A stretch of DNA of 64,000 bases from Lysobacterales bacterium (GCA_016718605.1 JADKCY010000002.1:1-64000), one strand, 5' to 3'. Shown: positions 35,077-44,180, counted from the first letter of the stretch. Notes: generated from the letters alone by a model not told the origin. A program made the numbers and translations.

Positions 35077-35113
35077 AAAAAAAGAAAGGCGCCCCAAGCT
35101 GGAGACGCCTTTC
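35077..35113 (-). terminator. Terminator after petABC
   Basis: On the minus strand GAAAGGCG (35113-35106) pairs with CGCCTTTC (35091-35084) around a 14-base loop, and a run of seven T residues follows at 35083-35077. It lies 24 bases after the petC stop and would separate petABC from sspB. Confidence 0.85.
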
Positions 35114-35137
35114 GTGAAACGCAAAGGAGCATGCCGG

Positions 35138-35881
35138 TCAGTGAATGTCGCGCCAGAACTCCGCCTTCAACAACCACGCGATAAAGGTAAACACCGCAAG
35201 GAACAGGACCACCCAGATACCGATGGCCTCGCGTTTCATCGCTGCCGGTTCGCCAACATAGTTGAGGAAGTTGGTGATGTCACGCACCACTGAATCGTAT
35301 TCGGCCGCGCTTAAGCGTCCTGCGGGTGCAATTTCAAAACCAGCGATATGCGACTCGCCATGCTCAGACTGCTCATAGACTGCGCGCTGCGTTCCCTGCA
35401 GATCCCACAACACGTTCGGCATGCTCGCACCAGGCAGCAGGGTATTGTTCCAACCACTCGGTCGAGTCTCGTCGACGTAGAAAGACTTGAGGAACGTGTA
35501 GGTCCAGTCGGGACCGCCCGGCTTCGCACGAGCGACCAATGACAAATCCGGAGGCGCCTTGCCGAAGAATGCAACCCCATCGCCTGGTGCCATGGCGGAT
35601 TTCATGACGTCACCAAACTTGGCGCCGGAGAAATTGAGCCACGTCTGAACGTCCTCCTCAGTCAATCCGAGATCTTCTGCCATCCGGGAGTAACGTTGAT
35701 AACCTAGGGAGTGGCAACCTGCACAGTAATTCATGAAGTACTTTGCACCGCGCTGCAGCGACGCCTGATCACCCAGATTGACGTGGGATTGCATCAACCC
35801 GCCTGCGCCCGATGCGTGCACCGACAGCGCGGCAAATCCGAGCATGAGCGCCACCAAGGACGCAAGAATGCGATTAGTCAT
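35138..35881 (-). CDS. petC: Cytochrome c1 of the bc1 complex
   Basis: This is the haem c subunit of the ubiquinol-cytochrome c oxidoreductase. The 247-residue protein has a signal peptide (LASLVALMLGFAALSVHA-S), the haem-binding CAGCH at residues 53-57, a PDLS sequence of the usual c1 type (GKAPPDLSLVARA), and a Met-rich axial ligand region. A C-terminal membrane anchor (IGIWVVLFLAVFTFIAWLL) follows. Its start overlaps the cytochrome b stop by eight bases. The b and c1 subunits are separate genes, unlike the fused form of some groups. Confidence 0.96.
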   Translation of the reverse strand: MTNRILASLVALMLGFAALSVHASGAGGLMQSHVNLGDQASLQRGAKYFMNYCAGCHSLGYQRYSRMAEDLGLTEEDVQTWLNFSGAKFGDVMKSAMAPGDGVAFFGKAPPDLSLVARAKPGGPDWTYTFLKSFYVDETRPSGWNNTLLPGASMPNVLWDLQGTQRAVYEQSEHGESHIAGFEIAPAGRLSAAEYDSVVRDITNFLNYVGEPAAMKREAIGIWVVLFLAVFTFIAWLLKAEFWRDIH

Positions 35882-37118
35882 GGTTGCTCACCCGTTCTGG
35901 CACAGTCTTGTAGGAATCCCACTTCGTCCACAGCGGCATGAAGAGGAAGAATGCAAAGTAATAGACCGTAAAGATCTGCGCCATGAGCTTTTGCAGGTCA
36001 CTACCCGACTGCATGCCTAGCCATGCCAGAGACACGAATGCGACCACAAACAAGCTGATCATGAGCTTTGACAACGGCCCGCGATAGCGAATCGACTTCA
36101 CCGGACTCCGATCCAACCAAGGCAGCAGGAACAGGATCATGACCGCGCCACCCATAACGATCACACCTGCCAACTTGTCCGGCACAGCGCGCAACATGGC
36201 GTAGTAGGGCGTGAAGTACCACACCGGCTTGATGTGATCGGGGGTCACCATGGGGTCTGCCGGAATGAAGTTATCGTATTCGAGGAACAGATCACCGAAG
36301 GTCGGCGTGAAGAAAATGATGAACGCCGCGATGATCAGGAAGAACCCGACTCCAAAGATGTCTTTGACGGTGTAGTACGGATGAAACGGTATACCATCCA
36401 GCGGCTTGCCGTTTTCATCTTTCTTCTTCTTGATGTCCACGCCTTCGGGGTTGTTCGAACCGACTTCGTGCAGCGCCGCCAGATGCAACACGACCAAGAG
36501 CAGCAGCACCAGCGGCATGGCGATGACGTGCAGCGCAAAGAAGCGGTTGAGTGTGGCATCGGAAACCAAGAAGTCACCACGAATCCACTCGGTCAAATCG
36601 CCGCCAATCACCGGAATCGCACCGAACAAATTGATGATCACCTGCGCGCCGTGGTAGGACATCTGTCCCCAGGGCAGCACATAGCCCATGAAGGCTTCCG
36701 CCATCAACGCCAGGAAAATCGCCACGCCGATGACCCACACCAGCTCGCGCGGCTTCTTCGATGAGCCGTAGATCAAGCCACGGAACATGTGCAGATACAC
36801 CACGATGAAGAACAGCGAGGCGCCGGTAGAGTGCATGTAGCGCAGCAGCCAGCCCCACTGCACATCGCGCATGATGTATTCAACCGAGGCAAAGGCCTCG
36901 GCAGCACTGGGTTTGTAGTTCATCGTCAACCAGATGCCGGTGACGATCTGATTGACCAGCACCAACATGGCCAGCGAACCGAAGTAGTACCAGAAGTTGA
37001 AGTTCTTCGGCGCGTAATACTTCGCCAGGTGCTTGTCCCAGCCTTCCTTGAGACTGGGAGCCCGTTCGTCAACCCACTGCATCGCGCCTTGCACGGAGCG
37101 CTCGATCAAACCGGCCAT
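35874..37118 (-). CDS. petB: Cytochrome b of the bc1 complex
   Basis: This is the membrane core of complex III with two b haems and the quinone sites. The 414-residue protein has about eight helices. The first haem His pair is in YMHSTGASLFFIVVYLHMFRG (positions about 97 and 111), and the second His pair near residue 197. The quinol site PEW-type loop reads PVWYFTPYYAMLRAVP; the usual PEW is PVW here. The gene starts at the stop base of the Rieske gene. PVW in place of PEW at the Qo site is worth noting. Confidence 0.96.
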   Translation of the reverse strand: MAGLIERSVQGAMQWVDERAPSLKEGWDKHLAKYYAPKNFNFWYYFGSLAMLVLVNQIVTGIWLTMNYKPSAAEAFASVEYIMRDVQWGWLLRYMHSTGASLFFIVVYLHMFRGLIYGSSKKPRELVWVIGVAIFLALMAEAFMGYVLPWGQMSYHGAQVIINLFGAIPVIGGDLTEWIRGDFLVSDATLNRFFALHVIAMPLVLLLLVVLHLAALHEVGSNNPEGVDIKKKKDENGKPLDGIPFHPYYTVKDIFGVGFFLIIAAFIIFFTPTFGDLFLEYDNFIPADPMVTPDHIKPVWYFTPYYAMLRAVPDKLAGVIVMGGAVMILFLLPWLDRSPVKSIRYRGPLSKLMISLFVVAFVSLAWLGMQSGSDLQKLMAQIFTVYYFAFFLFMPLWTKWDSYKTVPERVSNHD

Positions 37119-37717
37119 CAGACAGCTCCTTCTGTATCCACGCCGATCTGCAGCGTGTTGTCATCGAGGAAACGATGCGGTGGAACGCGCAAATTCGACG
37201 GCGCGGGAACACCTTGATAAACCCGACCCGCCAGATCGAAGCGCGAGTTATGGCATGGGCAGTAAAACCCGCCACTCCAGTCCGCATCAAACGGCTGCGC
37301 CATCACCTCGGGCTTGAACAAGGGAACGCAACCGAGGTGCGTACAAATCCCCACCAGCACCAAGTACTCCGCCTTGATCGAACGATGGGCGTTCTTGGCG
37401 TAGGCCGGTTGCTGATCCGGATTGTCAGAGTTGGGGTCACGAAGGCGCGCATCTTGTCCAGGCAGGGCCTTCAACATCTGTTCGGTGCGTCGAACCACGA
37501 ACACGGGTTGGCCGCGCCAAGTAATGCGCAGTAACTGGCCTGCCTGCAGTTTCGAAATACTCTCGGTGACCGGGGCACCTGCCGACTGCGCGCGCGCGCT
37601 TGGCTGCCACGAACTCAAGAACGGAATTGCTGCCGCCATCACACCTGCCCCACCCACCACTGCCGTGGTGGCGGTCAGAAAACGGCGGCGGCCTGGGTCA
37701 ACACCTTGGTCAGCCAT
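37118..37717 (-). CDS. petA: Rieske iron-sulfur subunit of the bc1 complex
   Basis: The subunit carries the 2Fe-2S cluster that takes electrons from ubiquinol. The 199-residue protein from ATG 37717 has a twin-arginine style N-terminus (DPGRRRFLTATTAVVGGAG) that acts as membrane anchor. The cluster motifs are CTHLGC and CPCHNSRFD, followed by the proline loop (YQGVPAPSNL). It is the first gene of petABC, and the 159-bp gap to the divergent protease gene should contain both promoters. Confidence 0.97.
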   Translation of the reverse strand: MADQGVDPGRRRFLTATTAVVGGAGVMAAAIPFLSSWQPSARAQSAGAPVTESISKLQAGQLLRITWRGQPVFVVRRTEQMLKALPGQDARLRDPNSDNPDQQPAYAKNAHRSIKAEYLVLVGICTHLGCVPLFKPEVMAQPFDADWSGGFYCPCHNSRFDLAGRVYQGVPAPSNLRVPPHRFLDDNTLQIGVDTEGAV

Positions 37718-37876
37718 GCGGCTCTCCACAATCACACAGAAAAACGGATTCCTACCGACTCAAGCGCGGCTTGTGTCGGTAGCGACGGAATTGCATAAGT
37801 GTAGGCGACACCCGCGACAGCGACAACGAATGCGTGACAAAGGCACAATGCGACTTCTGTCGAATCTGCGCTATCT

Positions 37877-39016
37877 ATGCCCCACGCCAAGCGTTACGGA
37901 TGGTTCCTGCTGCACAGTGTCGTTGCTGGTCTGGCGGCGGCGTTTGTCATTTCTCAAGTTTTTCCGGCGGCGGTGCGCTGGATGCATGCAACGACAGCTA
38001 CAGCCAGCGATGCGCACGAACGGGTGATTTCCTATGCCGACGCCGTGCGTTCCGCAGCACCTGCGGTCGTCAGCATTTACGCCGACAAGTTGATTACCGA
38101 GCAGACGCTGATTCGTGTGCCCAGCAACTCGACGGTGCAGCGGTTTTCCGGCTTGGCCTACGGCCCACCGCGTACCCGTCTTGAGCGTGCGCTTGGGTCC
38201 GGTGTTATCGTGACCGAAGACGGTTATGTATTGACCAACCACCACGTTATTGCGGGTGCAAGTCAGATCCGCATCGCTTTGTGGGATGGCCGAGTAACGC
38301 AGGCAAATCTGATTGGTAGTGATGCCGATACTGATCTTGCTGTGCTGAAGATGGAAGGCTCGGCGCTGCCCGCGCTAACGCTTGATCCAGAAGTACCAAA
38401 GGAAGTTGGCGACGTGGTGCTAGCAATTGGCAACCCGTTTGGGCTTAGCCAGACCGTGACTCAAGGAATCGTTTCCGGCTTGAGTCGCAACCAACTCAAT
38501 CTGCGTGCTTACGAAGATTTCATCCAGACCGATGCCGCCATCAATGAAGGCAACAGCGGCGGTGCGCTGATCAACGCGCGCGGCCAACTCATTGGGATCA
38601 ATACCTTCGTGCTGGGCCGTATCAATGGCGCTGAGGGTATCGGCTTTGCCATTCCGATGGGTACAGCGAGTGCGGTATTTGAAGAAATCAAACAACACGG
38701 GATCGTGGTTCGCGGTTGGATGGGTGCCGAATATGGCGATGCACCACTGCTGCCTGGCAGCTTGGATACAGGTGCAGCACGCGGCGTTGCATTGACAGCG
38801 ATCTACAGCGGAGGCCCCGCGCACGCTGCAGGGCTCAAAGCTGGTGATGTACTGCTGAAGTTCAACGGCGAGACCATTTCAGATCAAGGGGAATTGCGCT
38901 TGCGTGAAGCAGGGCTATCACCCGGGCAGTCCGTAAATATCTCTGGACTACGCGCAGGCGTGCCTTTTGACGTCACGCTGGACTTGGCACAGCGCCCGAT
39001 TTCGACCACCAACTGA
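37877..39016 (+). CDS. degS: DegS/AlgW-type periplasmic serine protease
   Basis: The 379-residue protein has one N-terminal membrane helix (FLLHSVVAGLAAAFVISQVF), a trypsin-like domain, and a single PDZ domain (about residues 285-375). The catalytic triad is visible: His in LTNHHVIAGA, Asp in DADTDLAVLK, Ser in NEGNSGGALIN. One PDZ domain plus a membrane anchor distinguishes DegS/AlgW from DegP/DegQ. DegS-type enzymes cut the anti-sigma-E factor under envelope stress (family knowledge). Position beside petABC and ssp genes is common in gammaproteobacteria. Confidence 0.92.
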   Translation: MPHAKRYGWFLLHSVVAGLAAAFVISQVFPAAVRWMHATTATASDAHERVISYADAVRSAAPAVVSIYADKLITEQTLIRVPSNSTVQRFSGLAYGPPRTRLERALGSGVIVTEDGYVLTNHHVIAGASQIRIALWDGRVTQANLIGSDADTDLAVLKMEGSALPALTLDPEVPKEVGDVVLAIGNPFGLSQTVTQGIVSGLSRNQLNLRAYEDFIQTDAAINEGNSGGALINARGQLIGINTFVLGRINGAEGIGFAIPMGTASAVFEEIKQHGIVVRGWMGAEYGDAPLLPGSLDTGAARGVALTAIYSGGPAHAAGLKAGDVLLKFNGETISDQGELRLREAGLSPGQSVNISGLRAGVPFDVTLDLAQRPISTTN

Positions 39017-39081
39017 CGGGGGCATTCAGAACCGGCCTGTGGGGCAACAAGGATGATTACGCCGATGAACACCCGGAGTAC

Positions 39082-40053
39082 TCAGCCCCGTTGATCCAGT
39101 GGCTGTTCGCCTACTTGCGTCAACTGCTCACGATAACGCTGCAACAAGACACCCACGCGTTCAACGAAGACCTGCGTTTCCTCGTATGGCGGTACGCCCC
39201 CAAAACGATCAACCGCCCCTTCACCCGCGTTGTAGCCCGCGACGGCCAGCGATACGTCGCCCTTGAAACGTTTCAGTAGCCACGCCAAATAGGCAGTTCC
39301 GCCGGAAATATTCTGCTCGGCAGAGAAAGGGTCAACGACACCAAACCGCGCGGCGGTTGCAGGCATCAGTTGCATCAACCCCTGCGCACCCTTGTTGGAC
39401 AGGGCATTGAAATTAAATGCGGACTCTGCATGGATCACCGCTCTAACCAAGGCCTCTTCGACACCATGGGCGGCTCCAGCAAGACGGATTTCGTTCGCAA
39501 ACGCGGTGGTATTTAAACCCACGCGATTGAAGTCCACCTGACTCGCCGGGCTGCACGCGTAGCACGTCTCGATATAGCTGAAAACCAACTGCGCGCGTTG
39601 GCCGGCAGGCCGCCGATTGGTGTAGTGAGTGACACCATCTTTGACGTACCGATAGACGGCACCCCGGCTGACCCGCGATCCGCTCGTGGGGGGCGTCGAC
39701 GCAACGGGTTCCGTCAAATTCGTTGAGGTTCTAAAGTCGACGCGGACTGGACTCTGGCTGGGCGCAGTTGTCGCGGGGGCAGGCTCCACTATGGATGATG
39801 GAACTGGCTTCGAAGCTGATGCCGCCAAGGAACCCGAATTGCTGGAACGGCTGTATTTGACGACATGACAGTCACGGAACCCCGACCGATCACTGGTAAA
39901 CGCCGTCTCACCCTGTGGACCCACACATCGGTACAAATCGCCAGCCCACAAGGTCGCACTAGGTATCCAGCACAAGCAGCACGCCAAGCCCCATGAAGTG
40001 AGGTGCCACTTGATGCCTTGGAGGCATACACACTGAAAACGGGGCAATGTCAT
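39082..40053 (-). CDS. Lytic transglycosylase with DUF4124-like N-terminus
   Basis: The protein of about 323 residues has a hydrophobic leader (WGLACCLCWIPSATLWA-G) then a DUF4124-like segment (DLYRCVGPQGETAFTSD). A Ser/Pro-rich linker, a second similar strand (AVYRYVKDGVTHYTNRRP), and an SLT domain follow. The catalytic Glu is in RAVIHAESAFNFNALS, followed by GAQGLMQLMPATAARFGV and AVAGYNAGEGAVDRFGG. Such enzymes cut peptidoglycan in the periplasm. The start is chosen between ATG 40053 and 40068, as the frame continues far upstream as an antisense shadow of the SDR gene. Confidence 0.88.
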   Translation of the reverse strand: MTLPRFQCVCLQGIKWHLTSWGLACCLCWIPSATLWAGDLYRCVGPQGETAFTSDRSGFRDCHVVKYSRSSNSGSLAASASKPVPSSIVEPAPATTAPSQSPVRVDFRTSTNLTEPVASTPPTSGSRVSRGAVYRYVKDGVTHYTNRRPAGQRAQLVFSYIETCYACSPASQVDFNRVGLNTTAFANEIRLAGAAHGVEEALVRAVIHAESAFNFNALSNKGAQGLMQLMPATAARFGVVDPFSAEQNISGGTAYLAWLLKRFKGDVSLAVAGYNAGEGAVDRFGGVPPYEETQVFVERVGVLLQRYREQLTQVGEQPLDQRG

Positions 40054-40219
40054 GCGGCTCAGTGTCATGCCGGAGCGCCAAAAAGCCAAGTGACGGTCTC
40101 TGAACCCCTTCCGCACGTCGAGTTCCACACGCCAATCGCGAACCCGATGACGCGGACATTTGGACCGCCGCTCGGCCTCAAGACCGTAGAATACGACTCT
40201 GGAGATTTTGGAGATCCTC

Positions 40220-40987
40220 ATGCAACTTTCGAATGTACGCGCCGTCATCACAGGTGGTGCGAGTGGGCTGGGTCTGGCCACCGCGAGATATCTGCTTGCC
40301 CATGGCGGCAAAGTCGTGCTCTTGGATGTGCAGCAGGAACGAGGCGTTGCCGCCGCAAGAGAACTCGGTTCGAGCGCCCTTTTCTTGCGAACGGATGTCA
40401 CCAGCGAATCCGACGTCAGTACGCAACTGCTCGCGGCGAAGGACTTCATGCAAGGTCTCAATGTCGCCATCAATTGCGCTGGCATCCTTGGCGCTGGTCG
40501 CGTCCTTGGCAAGGAAGGGCCGATGCCGCTATCGCAATTTGAAACCACAGTGCGGGTCAATCTGATCGGTAGTTTCAATGTTGCCAAAGCCGCCGCAGAC
40601 CTGATACAGCACAACACCGCCGCAGAGGATGGCGAGCGCGGCGTCATCATCAATACCGCTTCGATCGCCGCGTACGAAGGACAAATCGGACAAGCAGCAT
40701 ATTCCGCCAGCAAAGGTGGTGTGGTTGGCATGACCTTGCCCATGGCGCGCGAATTTTCGCGCATTGGCGTTCGCGTGATGACCGTTGCACCTGGCGTCTT
40801 TCACACACCCATGGTCGAAAGCATGCCACCCGCAGTGTACGAATCACTCTGCGCTCAAGTCCCCTTCCCGTCACGACTGGGAACTGCCGAAGAGTATGCC
40901 GGTACCGTCGCATTCATCCTGCAAAACAGCTACATGAACGGTAGCGTGATCCGGGTCGATGGCGCGATCCGCCTTGCGCCGAAGTAA
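40220..40987 (+). CDS. SDR oxidoreductase, 3-hydroxyacyl-CoA dehydrogenase type
   Basis: This 255-residue short-chain dehydrogenase has the NAD-binding TGGASGLGLATAR, an Asp at the end of the second strand (VVLLDVQQE) favouring NAD, NCAGI, the catalytic Ser in IINTASIAAYEG and YSASK. The wording GQAAYSASKGGVVGMTLPMA and PFPSRLGTAEEYA resembles type 10 hydroxysteroid/3-hydroxyacyl-CoA dehydrogenases used in fatty acid or branched-chain oxidation. ATG 40220 is used; a TTG at 40208 is possible. It is six bases from the ABC ATPase gene. Confidence 0.88.
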   Translation: MQLSNVRAVITGGASGLGLATARYLLAHGGKVVLLDVQQERGVAAARELGSSALFLRTDVTSESDVSTQLLAAKDFMQGLNVAINCAGILGAGRVLGKEGPMPLSQFETTVRVNLIGSFNVAKAAADLIQHNTAAEDGERGVIINTASIAAYEGQIGQAAYSASKGGVVGMTLPMAREFSRIGVRVMTVAPGVFHTPMVESMPPAVYESLCAQVPFPSRLGTAEEYAGTVAFILQNSYMNGSVIRVDGAIRLAPK

Positions 40988-40993
40988 GCCGGA

Positions 40994-41791
40994 ATGATCG
41001 AACCGCCTTTGATCGAACTTGACCATGCCACGGTAATGCGTGGCGAAGTGCGCGCACTGGATGACATCAGTCTGTGTGTCGGTGCGCATGAAAGCCTCGC
41101 CATCCTCGGCGCCAATGGCTCAGGAAAGTCCACCCTCATCAAGCTGCTGACTCGCGAACTGTTCCCACTCAACGACGAACAGCACCCACCCGTGAAAATT
41201 CTTGGCCAGAGTCGCTGGGTGACAGCCGACCTGCATGCGCAACTCGGCATTGTCCATAGCGAACTCGCCGACCTGTTGCTGTCCATCCCCGGACTGCGGG
41301 TCCGCGACGCCATCCTGGGTGGGCTACGGAATCAGCTTGCGGTTGATTGCGACCCAAAGGCCAGCCCGTCAGAGCTCGCCAAGATAAATGCGGTTGCAGC
41401 GCGCGTTTCATGCAGCGACCTGCTTGATCGACCACTCGCTGAGCTGTCTGCCGGTCAACTGCGTCGCAGCCTGGTTGCGCGCGCAATCGTGCATCAGCCA
41501 CGCGCCCTTTTGCTGGACGAGCCGGCCAATGGACTCGATTTACTGGCGCGTCACGAGATGGACGCGATCTTGCGCAAGTTGAATGCAGAAGGTGTGGGCA
41601 TTTGGCTGATCACGCATCACATCGAAGAAATCCCCGGCTTTATCGAACGCGTGCTCATCCTGCGACAAGGTCGTCTGATCGCTGATGGCTTCAAGTCGTC
41701 AGTGCTGACCGCCCCGCAGCTCAGCCAGGCTTTTGGCATAGCGGTAGATGTCTTCCAGCGCGGGCACCGCTGGTACGCCAGCGCCCGTTAG
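40994..41791 (+). CDS. ModF-like ABC ATPase without membrane partner
   Basis: The 265-residue protein is a single ATPase domain: Walker A ILGANGSGKSTLIKLL, signature AELSAGQLRRSLVARAI, Walker B RALLLDEPANGLDLL and the switch His in WLITHHIEEIP. Wording such as LSAGQLRR and the loop with SIPGLRVRDAILGG recalls the ModF/YlmA group, whose members are cytoplasmic ATPases without a known transporter. No permease gene is adjacent. It is co-directional with the SDR gene six bases upstream and is closed by a strong hairpin. Confidence 0.88.
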   Translation: MIEPPLIELDHATVMRGEVRALDDISLCVGAHESLAILGANGSGKSTLIKLLTRELFPLNDEQHPPVKILGQSRWVTADLHAQLGIVHSELADLLLSIPGLRVRDAILGGLRNQLAVDCDPKASPSELAKINAVAARVSCSDLLDRPLAELSAGQLRRSLVARAIVHQPRALLLDEPANGLDLLARHEMDAILRKLNAEGVGIWLITHHIEEIPGFIERVLILRQGRLIADGFKSSVLTAPQLSQAFGIAVDVFQRGHRWYASAR

Positions 41792-41825
41792 ACGAATAAG
41801 GCGGCCATTGGCCGCCTTATTCGTC
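41791..41825. terminator. Strong 16-bp hairpin between convergent genes
   Basis: GACGAATAAGGCGGCC (41791-41806) pairs perfectly with 41810-41825 around the loop ATT. The A/T-rich outer stem gives short U-runs in both directions, so it can terminate the ABC ATPase transcript from the left and the CsgG-family transcript from the right. It begins at the last base of the ATPase stop codon. Confidence 0.88.
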
Positions 41826-41847
41826 ACTGCGCAATCACCCCGCGCGA

Positions 41848-42564
41848 TCAATCAACATCCAGGGAGCCACGGCTGCGATCACGACGGCGATCATCCGCCG
41901 CATCGAACTCGGATTCGCAACCATTCTGCTTGACCATCACACACTCCAGATAATCTGTCGTCATGATGATGGCAGCACGAATTGCCTTGCCAGCCGGCGT
42001 ATTTTTCTCGTTGGAGAGCGCACCGCCAAATCCACCGCGAGAAATACCCAAGCTCATCCCACCACCCTTGGCCTCGCCTTCAATGGTTCGAACGAATTCG
42101 ATTTCACCGGTGGTCGCGTTAACAACACGAATATCGACCGCCAAGTACGCTTTTTCAGACTTGCCGCCCACCGAAATGCCGCGGAAGCTCAGGCCACCAC
42201 CCGTGCTTTGAACATCCTCTTCGTAGGCGGTGACAGTGCCCATCACCAGATAGTCTGCACCTGTCAACTGACCGATACGCGCACCAGTCCCAGAACGAAC
42301 GCGACCTGAGGCCGCCAGATCCTGCTCGCCCAAGACCGACTCCAACTTACTGCGCTCGACGACATTGAAGGCACGCGTTGCCACCAGTTCGTTGGACAGC
42401 ATGCCGGACAACTCCCAGCCCACGCCACCACGCCACCAACCGGCTCCGGATTCGTTCTTGAACTCTGCCACGGCGACTGTCACGCGCTCACCGCGTGCTT
42501 CCGCCACCGAGGTCGACAACATCGACACCAACACCAAACCCAAGGCCACTCCGAACTTCGTCAT
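41848..42564 (-). CDS. CsgG-family secreted protein, orphan
   Basis: The protein of about 238 residues from ATG 42564 has a signal peptide (FGVALGLVLVSMLSTSVAEA-R) and a CsgG/penicillin-binding-protein-activator type fold: VTVAVAEFKNESGAGWW, LSNELVATRAFNVVERSKLE, ASGRVRSGTGARIGQLTGAD, YLVMGTVTAYEED, and VDIRVVNATTGEIEFVRTIEG. There is no lipobox Cys, so it is not the curli pore lipoprotein itself. No other curli genes are near. The C-terminus is rich in Asp and Arg. Function unknown; the fold often serves envelope assembly. Confidence 0.82.
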   Translation of the reverse strand: MTKFGVALGLVLVSMLSTSVAEARGERVTVAVAEFKNESGAGWWRGGVGWELSGMLSNELVATRAFNVVERSKLESVLGEQDLAASGRVRSGTGARIGQLTGADYLVMGTVTAYEEDVQSTGGGLSFRGISVGGKSEKAYLAVDIRVVNATTGEIEFVRTIEGEAKGGGMSLGISRGGFGGALSNEKNTPAGKAIRAAIIMTTDYLECVMVKQNGCESEFDAADDRRRDRSRGSLDVD

Positions 42565-42853
42565 GTTTTGATCTCCCAATCACCAGTCAAACCTCTCGGT
42601 GAGGCCCCTACCCCACCCTCGAAAAAGCTGAATCTGCCAAGCAAGACACAACCACGCCCGTCAGAGTTCATCTACATCTGCCCTACATACGTGAAACGAC
42701 ATACAAATCGGCCATGCGCCAATCGAAGTTCAAGCAAGCCCGCAAACATGCGTCAAAGCATGACGCATTCGGACATTTTGTGACACATATCCGTAGCCAT
42801 GCCATCCAATTCGGCGGATAATTGGCGCTTGGATTTCGTCATCGAGTCAAATC

Positions 42854-43291
42854 ATGAAGTTCCTGCTGCAGATTTTGGTCGCCGTTCGTTACCTGCAACT
42901 TCGTCGCCAAACGCGGGAGATGTTGCAGATTGTTGCCCAACTGCCGAATAGCACGCGCTCCGCGGTTGCGACCCTGACGATGAGCGAAATCGAGAATGCC
43001 GCACGCGCGCCGGTGCCCCATTTGCATGGCAGTGAACAGTTGGATCGCTATCAACCCTGGGGTGATGCGAGTGCCGCTGCATTCGCCAAAGCGCGCTCCA
43101 GCATCACGCAACTGAAGCTTCGCGGTATCGCACTTTGGATCGCGGTGATCTATCACGAAACCCGTGAATCACCGCGCGAAGGCATGCGTCAGGTCCATCG
43201 CGATGTACTGGGCATGATTGCAACATTGAAGGCGGCGCCTGTAGGCACGGCGCGCCCAGCATGGCATCGCCACGCCAAACAAAACCTCTGA
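42854..43291 (+). CDS. Hypothetical protein with N-terminal hydrophobic segment
   Basis: I do not recognise this 145-residue protein. The N-terminus (MKFLLQILVAVRYLQL) is hydrophobic, followed by a helix-rich region with QTREMLQIVAQLPNSTRS, VPHLHGSEQLDRYQPW and ITQLKLRGIALWIAVIYHET. The last third is basic. No motif suggests catalysis. It is preceded by a spacer of about 290 bp from the divergent CsgG-family gene in which I see no further feature. Confidence 0.6.
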   Translation: MKFLLQILVAVRYLQLRRQTREMLQIVAQLPNSTRSAVATLTMSEIENAARAPVPHLHGSEQLDRYQPWGDASAAAFAKARSSITQLKLRGIALWIAVIYHETRESPREGMRQVHRDVLGMIATLKAAPVGTARPAWHRHAKQNL

Positions 43292-43332
43292 TGCCTTCTT
43301 TGGCGAAATCGCACGCCTGTGTTGTAGTGATG

Positions 43333-44112
43333 CTATTGCGTCCGGATATCGCAGACCACCTCTGTGCCAAAGTCTGCTCGTTGCAACCACTCCAAAAGTT
43401 GGGTCGCCGTCTGTTCCGATGTGGCAAGTCTGCCACTGGCGTGCAAACTCGCGAAATCCTGTTGAGCGACAAACATATCGGGTGACGCACTGCGCAATTG
43501 CTGCTGCATGTCTGTATCGATGACACCCGGCGCAATCGACACCACGCGCGCACCCTCCGGCTTGGTCGCCTCTTCCAGCGCAAGCGCACGACTGAAGTGA
43601 TCCAGTCCTGCCTTGGCTGCGCAATACGTGGCGGTCCCTGCCATGGCGCGCCGCCCCAGACCCGAGGAGACGTTCATGATCTGCACACGCGGTGCACAAC
43701 CTTGGCTAGACAACACGTCGCGCGCGGAAAGCATGGCTGATGCCAGCAGCATTGGCGCCTCAACACCAACCCTCAGCACTGCGCTGATCTGCTCAGACGT
43801 TTGCGTTGCCAAGTCACCCGGCGCCTCCAATAGTGCTGCATTGTTGATCAACACCCAGCGCAACGCGGTGACGTGGCGGTCCCGCAGTAGCCAGTCCCTC
43901 ATGCGCTTGGCGATGCCAGCCGCATCGCTCAGGTCAACAGTCCATGCTTCTACGCTAGCGTCTGCCGAAGTGGGAATCGTCTTCAGTTCGGCGCTAACTT
44001 GGCGCGCCATTCCCAGCAGCGCTCTGCCTGGCTGCTGTGCCAACTGAAACAATGCTGCCCCGACACCCCGGGAGCAGCCGGTAATCACAAAAACTTCGCT
44101 GATCTGGTTCAT
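43333..44112 (-). CDS. SDR oxidoreductase, sepiapterin/benzil reductase type
   Basis: This 259-residue short-chain dehydrogenase shows ITGCSRGVGAALFQLA (cofactor loop), a basic residue soon after the second strand (GMARQVS, favouring NADP), INNAALLEAP, the Ser in IMNVSSGLGRRAM, YCAAK, and VSIAPGVIDTDMQQQLRS. The spacing of NVSSG and the DTDMQ segment is that of sepiapterin reductase-like and benzil reductase enzymes. The true substrate cannot be read. It is divergent from the M36 peptidase gene with a 68-bp gap. Confidence 0.85.
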   Translation of the reverse strand: MNQISEVFVITGCSRGVGAALFQLAQQPGRALLGMARQVSAELKTIPTSADASVEAWTVDLSDAAGIAKRMRDWLLRDRHVTALRWVLINNAALLEAPGDLATQTSEQISAVLRVGVEAPMLLASAMLSARDVLSSQGCAPRVQIMNVSSGLGRRAMAGTATYCAAKAGLDHFSRALALEEATKPEGARVVSIAPGVIDTDMQQQLRSASPDMFVAQQDFASLHASGRLATSEQTATQLLEWLQRADFGTEVVCDIRTQ

Positions 44113-44180
44113 GTGAAGGACTGTTCAAAAAACGGATCCATAGCCTAACTCGACTGTCCAATCCGGGTTAGGCTGTGGCC

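Noticed and set aside
40054..40764. N-terminal extension of the lytic transglycosylase to 560 codons
   Set aside because: The extra part is antisense to the SDR gene and the signal peptide begins only after ATG 40053 or 40068.
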